In this document: positions 56,344-64,000 of the stretch, one piece after another | Layout: every line of letters begins with the position of its first letter | How positions within the stretch are numbered: position 1 is the stretch's first letter | Assembly: GCA_023101885.1 (NCBI GenBank) | Contig: JALPQD010000088.1 | Location: 4,437,501-4,501,500, forward strand | Origin: Typhlomys cinereus | Taxonomy: Eukaryota; Chordata; Mammalia; Rodentia; Platacanthomyidae | Direction: 5' to 3' | Length of the DNA stretch: 64,000 bases | Program-made: the position numbers and the translations under genes | The notes under the pieces: model-generated | Databases searched by the model: none | Told to the model about the DNA's origin: nothing | The model's input: the letters and a program-made list of their open reading frames with translations, nothing else

Positions 56344-56885
56344 CTATATATCAACCACCTAGAACTAGGCCAGAATAATCTCTCCCCATCCTGAAGCTCA
56401 GGGAAACTTGCGGAAGAGGGGGCGGTAAGAGTGTAAGAGCACAAGGATGGGAGTAGCAATGATTTGCAAGATACTCAACACAAGTTAGGGTAGAAGCAGT
56501 CATAATTGGACTTTGCATGTCCCACGCAATGTCCAACACACTATTGACCTCACAAAGTCTAGCATCTGCTAAAGGCACCAGAAAACTTGGAAGCAAGGGT
56601 TTGGCAGCCGCAGTAGTGTTTCTATGCTTAAGGGGAACACGAGAAAGGGTTCAGGGAAATGCCACTGGGTCCTTGTACGTCATCGAAGAGGAGGGCCCAG
56701 AGGAGAATCAGGGATGCACATTAAAGGACTCTCTGGGAATTGGGGCAGGAGACACTGGGGGATGGGAAAGGAGGGGTGAGGGGAGGGAGAGCAGGGGGTT
56801 CGCGGGGAGGAGGAGGGAGGGAGGGAACCGGTGTACCTATTAAGTTTGTATGAGCGAAAATAATAATAAAAAATGTTACAAAAAT
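56344..56885 (+). mobile_element. 5'-truncated L1 nested in L1-2, plus strand
   Basis: The plus strand carries only L1 3' UTR: landmarks from 'ccacctagaactaggcc' to the purine-rich tract (56745-56835), then 'ttaagtttgtatgagcg' and an A-rich tail. It interrupts L1-2, and a 14-bp TSD (atataattgtctct) flanks it. Removing it and one TSD restores the continuous L1-2 sequence that matches L1-1 at 46920. Length is about 540 bp. Confidence 0.93.
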
Positions 56886-56899
56886 ATATAATTGTCTCT
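56886..56899. repeat. Right TSD of nested L1
   Basis: atataattgtctct, identical to 56330-56343. Confidence 0.85.
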
Positions 56900-59667
56900 A
56901 ATGACATCCATTTCCCAACAAATTCCAGAATTCATCATTTTTTTATGGCTGAGTAGTACTCCATTGTATAGATGTACCACCTTTTCCTTATCCACTCGTC
57001 AATTGTTGGACATTTGGGTTGATTCCATGACTTTGCTATTGTAAACAGTGCTGCTATGAACATGGTTGCACTTGTGCTATCGAGATGGACCTCTGCTGCA
57101 TGGGGGGTTATTCCCAAAGGTGGAATCGCAGGGTTATACGGCATTTCAAACTTTAATTTCTTTAAGAATCTCCAGACGGCTCACCAGAGTGGCTGTATGA
57201 GCCTGCATTCCCACCAGCAATGTAGGAGAGTTCCCCTCTCTCCACATCCTCTCCAGCATTTGGTGTTGTTTGTATTGTGGATTTTTGCCATCGTGACCGG
57301 GGTGAGATGATATCTCAGGGAAGTGTTGATTTGCATTTCCCTGATGGCTAAGGAAGTGGAACATTTTTTCAGATATTTGTTAGACATTTTAATTTCATCC
57401 CTAGTAAAGTTTCTTTTAAGTTCCAAGGCCCATTTTTTAATTGGGCCATTAGTTTCCTTGGTGTTTAGTTTTCTAAGTTCTTTGTGCACTCTGGATAATA
57501 GAGCTCTATCAGATATGTGGTTAGTGAAGATTTTTCTCCCATTCTGTAGGTTGTCTTTGAGCTCGTGTTACAATCTCTTTATCTGAACAGACTCTTTAAT
57601 TTCACAAGGTCCCAACTGTTGAGAGTTGATAGCAGTGATTGTGCCATTGGATGTCTGTTTAGGAACTGTTGGCCTAGCCCAATCAGCTCGAGGGAATTCC
57701 TTACCCTTTCAACTATGGTTTTTGTAGACTCTGGCCTTAAATCAAGGTCCTTGATCCATTCGGAATTAAGTCTTGTACAAGGTGACAAGTACGGGTCCAG
57801 CTTTAATCTTCTGCATGTGGAGATCCAGTTTTGCCAGCACCATTTGTTGAAGATACTGTTTTTTATCCATTGGATTTTTTGGGCCCCTTTGTCAAAGACC
57901 AAATGGCTGTAGTTTGTCGGCTTATATCTGGGTCTTCAAGCCTTATCCATTTATCTGTGTGTCTATTTTGGAGCCAGTACCAGGCTGTTTTTACAACTAT
58001 GGATTTGTGGTACAGACTAAGGTTTAATATAGTGATACCTCCAGCAGTGTTTTTGTCTGTGTTCATCAGAAAGATTGGCCTATAGTTTTCTTTTTTAAGT
58101 GTATCTTTATTAGGTTTTGGAATTAAAACAATATTAGCTTCATAGAAGGAATTTGGTAGTGTTCCTTCCTTTGCTATTTGTTGGAACAGTTTAAGTAGTA
58201 TTGGTGTTATTAACTCCTTAAATGTCTGGTAGAACTCTATGCTGAATCCATCTGGTCCAGCACATTTTTTGGTGGGAAGATTCAAGATTACGTCTTCAAT
58301 TTCCTTATAAGTTATAGAACTATTTAAATAATTCACAACTTCCTGATTCGATTTAGGTAAGTTGTGTTTACTTAGGAATTCATCCATCTCTTTTGTGTTG
58401 TCATATTTCACAGAGTACAAGTTTTTGAAATACGATGTTATAATTCTCTGGATTTCTTGGGTATCAGTAGTGATAACTCCATTTTCATTTCTAATTTTGT
58501 TAATTTGGGTTTTCTCTCTCTTGCTTTTGGTTAATTTAGCTAGCGGTGTATCAATCTCATTGATTTTTTCAAAGAACCAGCTTTTTGACTGGTTAACTTT
58601 CTCTATTGTTTTTCTAATCTCGATTTCAGATATTTCTCCCCTTATTTTGCTAATCTCTCTTCTACTGCTTTTGGGAGCAGATTGCTCTAGTTTTTCTAAA
58701 GTTTTAAGCTGCATTGTTAAGTTGTTTATTTCTGATATTTCCATTTTTTGATGTAGGCATTAAGAGCTATGAACTTACCTCTTAGGACAGCTTTCATTGT
58801 GTCCCAGAGATTTTGGTAAGTTGTATTTTCATTATCATTCACTTTCAGGAAATCTTGAATTTCCTTTTTAATTTCTTCCTGAATCCAGTTCTCATTCAGC
58901 ATCATAGTGTTAGGTTTCCAGGAGTTAGTGTATTTTCTGTCTTTTGTTGTGTTGTGAATGTCCAGCTTTAGGCCGTGGTGGTCTGATAGGGCACAGGCTA
59001 GAATTTCAACTTTCCTATATATCTGGAGATTCATTTTGTGACCTAATATGTGATCTATTTTGGATTAAGTTCCGTGTGCTGCTGAGAAAAATGTGTATTC
59101 TTTGGTACGTGGATAAAAGTTCGATAGAGATCTGTAAGGCCCATTTCTTTAAGGGTTTGATTAAATTCCAAAGTGTCCTTGTTAAGCTTTTGACCTGTTG
59201 ATCTATCCCATGATGAGAGGGCGGTGTTGAAGTCCCCAAGAATTATCGTTTGGGGGTTGATTTCTCCCTTTAGACTGCTGTAGGATTTTCTTAATGAATG
59301 TGGAGGGGCCCATATTGGGTGCATATATGTTTAGTATTGTGAAGTCTTCCTGGTGAATTGTACCTGTGACTAAAATGTAGTATCCATCTGTGTCTCTTAT
59401 GATTTTTTTGGGTTTGAAGTCCACGTTGTCCAACAACATAATGGCTACCCCTGCCTGTTTCCTCGTTCCATTAGCTTGCAGAATTGTTGACCAGACTTTC
59501 ATTTTTAGGATGTGCCTATCTTCTGTGGTGAGATGAGTTTCCTGAAGGCAGCAAATTGATGGGTTGTGATTTTTAATCCAAGTTTGAAATCTGTGTGTCT
59601 TAATCGATGAGTTAAGCCCATTGACATTTAATGTTATAATGGAGAAATTATTTTTAATTCTGGACAT
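56900..59667 (-). pseudogene. L1-2 ORF2, frameshifted and internally deleted
   Basis: The endonuclease start is at ATG 59667, with Glu43 and the Asn14 region readable. Frameshifts occur at about 59240-59270, 59030-59060 and 58740, plus others toward the C terminus (57500-57600). At about 58053 the text jumps from the early reverse transcriptase region to a point about 980 bp downstream, deleting the FADD motif and the palm region. The join keeps the local frame open, so the frame 58744-57863 runs through it. The C-terminal part (57489-57181 and 57144-56935) is frameshifted. It cannot make active ORF2 protein. Confidence 0.9.
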
Positions 59668-59726
59668 TTTTTATGTTTAGTGGATTTTGTAAGCTTATTT
59701 TGTTTTACATTTATATTTTTGTGGTA

Positions 59727-60768
59727 TTATACTTCCCTTCTGTCCTCCTGGATACGCTTGTTCTTTTCTTCAAGTTTGCGTATCATTTCTAGCATTTTTT
59801 GAAGGCCTGGTTTGGTAGAAATGTATCCCTTCCAGTTGTCTTTGTGCTGGAAAACTTTTCTTTCTCCCTCGATCATGACAGATAGTTTTGCCGGGTATAT
59901 CAGTCGAAGTACTCGAAGTACGTCTCTCCAAGCTCTTCTTGCTTTTACTGTTTCCATTGAGAAGTCATTTGTTATTTTAATAGCTTTACCTTTAAAAGTG
60001 ACTTGCTTTTTTTCTCTTGAAGCTCTCAGCACCTTTTCTTTATCTTGAATGGGAGTGTTTTGACTATTGTTTGTCATGGCGATTTTCTGTTTTGATCATA
60101 TCTGTTTGGAGTGCGAAATGCCTCTTGTATTTGGATGGGCCTCTCATTCTTCAATTGAGGGAAGTTTTCATTTATGATAATTTGAAAAATTTCCTCAGGT
60201 GTGGTATTTTGAGATTCTTGCACTGGTATTCCATGAATGCGCATGTTAGGCTTCTTCAGGGTGTCCCATATCTCTTGAATGTTCCTCTCAAGTATCTTTT
60301 TGACTTTAACAATCTCTTCCATTGAGTTGGTTAATTCTCCCACTTTGTCTTCAAGATCTGAAATTCTATTTTCTGCTTCGTTAGTTCTGCTGATAAGACT
60401 CTCTGTTGAGTTTGGATTGAAGATAGCTTGTCTTTTAGTTCAGTTTCAAACTCTTCTTGAGTCTGTTTTAACTGCTCTATGCCTATTTTTGTTTCTTGAA
60501 TTGTTTTTCTCAACTCCTCCAAATGCCTATTGTGTTCCTGTTCAAAGTGGTTGATTCTGTTGTTTAACTCCTCTGGGATTTCCTCTTTCATAGTATTAAT
60601 CATGATAATGATCATACTTTGAAAGTTGTTGTCTTGGGTTTGGCTTTCTTGGCTGTTTTCTGTGAATTTTTTCTGGTTGGAATCCACCATTAAGTGGTTA
60701 ATTCTTTCAGTGGGAGATTGGTCTTCTTGGGTTTTGTTTCTCATGGATCTGCACTTTGACTTGGGCAT
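59727..60768 (-). pseudogene. L1-2 ORF1, frameshifted
   Basis: It starts at ATG 60768 and aligns with the L1-1 ORF1. The frame shifts near 60345 (end of the coiled coil region) and near 60075 (RRM-like region). A 24-27 bp in-frame deletion at about 59906 removes the equivalent of residues just before the 'YPAKL' motif. The C terminus at 59727 is intact. Non-functional. Confidence 0.9.
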
Positions 60769-61611
60769 TGTTGTTTTGTCTTCTAGGGCTTTTCAGGTTC
60801 TGTGTTTTTTTGACTGAACTGATTTTGTTGGTATTCCTACACTTGGGCAGTTATTACTAGTGCTTCCCTTGGGATTGGGTATGTTTGTCTTTTATTATTA
60901 TTATTTCCTAGTTGAGGCTGTTAGGTTGTTAGTTCATCAATTAAGTCAGGTTAAGTAGACAAGGAGTGAATATTAGTATGATAGTGAACTTTTACAATGT
61001 AGTATCTTGGTGATATGTGAGTGTGAGTGGTATGATTCCTGGAGTTGTGTTTTTGGGGTGGCTTTATGGAAAAGTTAATCTAATGTGTTCCTTTCTAATA
61101 TTAGAAAGGAACAGTAAGGTGAAAAAAAAGGAGGTTTACTTATCTTTGGGCTGAATGTGAAGAATCTCTCCCATGTGATAAGATGATTGTAGAGGTTTAC
61201 AGATGTATGTCCTTTGAACTTTAGAACTTTGCTTGAGTTTTCTTTGGACTCTATTGAATTCTGAGTAGCAGTGTGTCTTCTGTAGACCACGTGCGTGGGT
61301 CCCCGGTGGACCAGAGAGGCAAAGGGGCTGATGTTGATGGCAGAATTCTTCACCCTGGACCTGGGACTTGCCTTAGTGCCCCACCCAAGTTCCAGGGATG
61401 GAGGAAAGTGAGCACGTCCTCTTCAGTTGGCAGACAGGCAGGCGGGAGGGAGAAAGGGGCCTGAGGACTGGGGCGTGGCCCAGGCCAAAACCGGATGCGG
61501 GGCGACCTGAGCGGGCTGGGCGGGGACTCACCTGGGGGCCTGGCCGAGGGGGGAGGGAGGGTGCGGTGGGGCAGACAAAGGCCGCAGTGGGAGGGAGAAG
61601 GGTCCCCCAAA
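60769..61611 (-). promoter_or_regulatory. L1-2 5' UTR with GC-rich promoter segment
   Basis: Positions 60769-61350 parallel the 5' UTR of L1-1. Positions 61350-61611 form an additional GC- and CpG-containing block not seen in L1-1, where the element stops at a different 5' sequence. It may be the authentic 5' end of the L1 promoter. Confidence 0.7.
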
Positions 61612-62462
61612 CATCTTTTTATTGATCTTTATCTATATCTTTTCAATATCTTTCTTTGACAGATACTATAATATATGTTCTCTACATGGAAATTTCGAAT
61701 AATCCCTTCATTATATGATTTATATGTACAAATGGTGAGGTATAAGATATGAACTGTTATAGATCTCATATTTGAAGTGTGATACTTGTTTGTGAAATGG
61801 TTCTTATTTGAGTTATATTTGATACATAACAGCACATCCTGGTTTGAAATGATCTACCTTGTAAAGCAAATTCTAGAAAATCACTTTTTTCCAAAATGAG
61901 TGAGAGAATTGAGTTAGAATACCAAGCAGAAATTTCACAGTCTCTGGAGTATATGGAATTCTGATCTAGAGTCAGCATATTGGAACAATTAGATTCAAAA
62001 CTCAATTATTTTAGTCACTGCTTTAATAAATTTCTATTAAAAACAACTGGTATGTGACAGGCACATTTGGGGTGCCGTCAACTGTTTTTGAACAAACCAG
62101 ACAAAGTCATTGACCTCATGGCTTATATTTGTGTTGAGGAAGTTACAAACAAAGTAGTAAGAAAGTATACAGCAGGTAAATGTTTACAAGGTATGTGAAG
62201 GATGATATAGATGAGATGACAGTTTGTATCATGACTGGGTGGCAACTAGTTTTATGAAGGTGTTTGAGGAAGGGCTCAATGACAGAGTAAAGCACAGTTA
62301 ACTTGTAGTGAGAATATTCCAGAATATGGCAAGTGCAGAACTACAGAGTTATTGCAAGGTTGGGAGGTGAGGAAATGGCAAAGGAATCAGTAAAAATGCA
62401 GTAAGGATAAACAAGTGGTGATGCAATGTATACTGTGACTACAGTGGCAAGTGACTAGAAAG
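61612..62462. other. AT-rich intergenic DNA, no gene recognised
   Basis: No exon or recognisable repeat between L1-2 and the LTR at 62463. Confidence 0.4.
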
Positions 62463-62905
62463 TGTTCACAGCACCAATGCTGTTGCCAAATCCCCACCAG
62501 GCCAGCCGGAGAAAGGAGGGGGAAATTCGGTGGGAGCCTCAGAGCTCGAGGCAAGGGGGCAAGTGGCGCGGAGTCACCATAGACCCCGGGAGTCAGGCAA
62601 GGAGCAGGCAGAGGATGAGTTTGCTGCAGACTCATTTTGTTTAAGGAAGCATTTGGGCTTATGTAGAGTCAGGGGTCCAATTAGGTGTGGCTATCTCTCC
62701 GCTCCGGGGGACAGCCACCAATCATTTATCTATTTACTAGGTGTCCATTGCAGAGGCAGGTTAGATGGCCACTTCCCATTGGTTGTTCATCCCTCTGCCT
62801 GCATGGTTTCTCTGTTGGGACATGTCTGGGGCATGCCCATATGTGTTCAGGCCTGTCCTGAATTCAGGAGCTGGGCTAGAGCCTTCCTGAATTGATAATG
62901 CCACA
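62463..62905 (-). mobile_element. 3' LTR of a minus-strand betaretrovirus-like ERV
   Basis: On the minus strand the segment begins TGTGG and ends CA. A polypurine-tract-like sequence (aaaagggtgaaaa, forward 62906-62918) precedes it immediately. A TATA-like 'ctacataagc' lies near 62655-62665, and the composition becomes GC-rich toward the end, as in U5. It is on the expected side of the integrase remnant. The other LTR and the TSD partner are outside the window. Confidence 0.65.
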
Positions 62906-62918
62906 TTTTCACCCTTTT
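62906..62918 (-). other. Polypurine tract before the 3' LTR
   Basis: The minus strand reads aaaagggtgaaaa directly before TGTGG. A polypurine tract next to the 3' LTR is the retroviral plus-strand primer site. Confidence 0.6.
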
Positions 62919-63547
62919 ATTTATTTATAAATTTTTTCAGTGGGGACCATGATAGCTGGGGCGACCACGAGCCTCTTCAACTGTGCAGAATATAGGTGAC
63001 TGTGCATGTCTTAGGTTGAACACCACCCTCGTGTGGAGCTTTACCCATCACTACCAGACATGAGACCAACACAAAGGGGAACTCAAGTAGTGGCAGAAAA
63101 AAGGAGGTGTTCATCAGGGCTGGAGTAGGCAAAGGGGCTGTAGCTGGCACAGGTGCAGAAACAATCTAGAACAGCTGGCGAAACATAAATCAGAACCTAA
63201 CAACTGAAAACTATTAAGGCATAGCTTCAATGGAGGACAGCCAGGCTTCCAACGGACCTTTGGTGGCCTTTAGGAATGTCTGAGACCTGAATGGATGCTC
63301 CGAGGACCTGGAAAGCAAGCTTGTGTTATAAAGTCTGAGTCCTTACCACTTGCCATTTGCATCTAAATAGGACAATTAGCATTAAAAGGGCAATTCAAAA
63401 AATTAACCAAGTTACCAAATTTATGGGTGAAAAGAAGGCAAGTATCCTGTCCATAACTATTTGCCAAAGGGCAGCAGTAATAATTTGAACTTTAGTCTCA
63501 TTAATTTTTGATATGTCAAAGGATAGTTTGAAACATTTCAGTTGACA
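62919..63547 (-). mobile_element. Decayed internal ERV region (position of env)
   Basis: Between the polypurine tract and the integrase end lies about 630 bp, far shorter than a full env gene. No envelope motif (cleavage site, fusion peptide, CKS-type region) could be recognised. It is probably a deleted env remnant. Confidence 0.45.
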
Positions 63548-64000
63548 TTAATATTGGTGGGCAGGACTAAGTTCATGAGGGAGACCAGTGTTATCTGAAG
63601 CAGAAAATATAGCTGGGAAAGAGGGGAAATCAGGAGCTATAGGAACAAGGGGAGGGAAGGGGACTAGGGCCCAAAGATCATCAGGGTGATTAGAACTGCC
63701 AGGGGAAACAGGAAAGCCACACTCATCCAGGCTGATGCTTGTCTTTTTCAAGTCATTCCTGATGATGGGTGCATCAATTGCAGGGCAGACAAGACAGGAG
63801 GGTACCCAAATAAAGTTTGAGGCAGGATCTGGAAGAACACAAGCATAGCCTCAGCCCTGTGTTAATAGAAGGTAGGGTCCCTTCCATGTACTCATTAGGG
63901 CATCCTTCCAATGGATAAGATGCAAGGGTGTCATAGTGGGTTGAAATTTCCAATGTTTGTAAGTGGGAGATGAACCATGGTTATCAAAAGTGAGGAAATT
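63548..64000 (-). pseudogene. ERV integrase C-terminal end, runs off right edge
   Basis: On the minus strand the frame reads the C-terminal DNA-binding end of a class II (betaretrovirus-like) integrase. It has a WKGP motif (forward 63875-63886), then a Gly-Tyr-Ala-Cys-Val segment and a Trp-Val-Pro segment, followed by a proline-rich tail to about 63548. An in-frame TGA (forward 63851-63853) interrupts it between the first two motifs, at a place where this family usually has arginine. It is a relic, and the rest of pol lies outside the window. Confidence 0.6.

Larger units (their letters stand above)
55231..61611 (-). mobile_element. Long L1 with internal deletion (L1-2), minus strand
   Basis: In minus orientation it has a 5' UTR with an extra GC-rich 5' segment (61350-61611), ORF1 (60768-59727, disrupted), ORF2 (59667 to about 56900, disrupted), and a 3' UTR (56340-55231) with purine-rich tract. 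Relative to L1-1, about 980 bp of ORF2, including the FADD catalytic motif, are missing at 58053. A plus-strand L1 piece is inserted at 56343. Left and right flanks carry similar but not identical 'aacat(gt)ctttt' wording (55225-55238 and 61609-61620), a possible decayed TSD. It is older than L1-1. Confidence 0.92.

Overview
The window is mammalian nuclear DNA, almost certainly from a rodent. The evidence is a class II olfactory receptor (OR) gene cluster, abundant LINE-1 (L1) in every state of decay, a tRNA-derived B2-like SINE, B1 (7SL-derived) SINEs, MaLR/ERV-type LTRs and a processed HMGA1 retrocopy. The SINE consensus is not the usual mouse or rat B2, so a non-murid rodent is likely; I cannot name the species from sequence alone. 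There is no prokaryotic content and no CRISPR, operon or phage system.

Genes. Four OR coding exons of one subfamily (OR5B-like) are present. OR-A (7112-8014, +) is a pseudogene in opposite orientation to the others. OR-B (19404-20331, -) and OR-C (30871-31790, -) are pseudogenes. OR-D (41162-42115, -) is intact at 317 codons. The three minus-strand copies are spaced 10-11 kb apart and share upstream DNA, including a putative 5' noncoding exon with a GT donor and a splice acceptor 22-28 nt before the start codon, so the whole transcription unit was duplicated. The only other intact protein-coding ORF of a host gene is an HMGA1b-like retrocopy at 16428-16718.

Mobile DNA by region. 0-6 kb: a 5'-inverted L1, a diverged minisatellite, and a young SINE with perfect target-site duplications (TSDs). 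6-11 kb: OR-A and single-copy AT-rich DNA. 11-19 kb: a solo LTR with 5-bp TSD, L1 fragments, a four-part tetranucleotide microsatellite, the HMGA1 retrocopy and a SINE. 19-27 kb: OR-B and several L1 pieces. 27-30 kb: decayed retrovirus-like sequence with an RNase H trace and LTR. 30-45 kb: OR-C, L1 3' ends, an inverted repeat pair, and OR-D. 45.8-52.5 kb: a near-full-length L1 with intact ORF1, ORF2 broken by only two frameshifts, and a 17-bp TSD. 55.2-61.6 kb: a second long L1 with an in-frame internal ORF2 deletion and a third L1 nested within it. 62.4-64 kb: the 3' LTR and integrase-end remnant of a minus-strand betaretrovirus-like element that runs off the right edge.

The genes do not form a pathway. 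The window is a slice of an OR cluster that decays by point mutation and grows by segmental duplication and retrotransposition. I saw no novel system; the most informative observations are the shared OR gene architecture, the repeated loss of the DRY arginine in the OR pseudogenes, the HMGA1b retrogene, and the dated nesting of L1 insertions.
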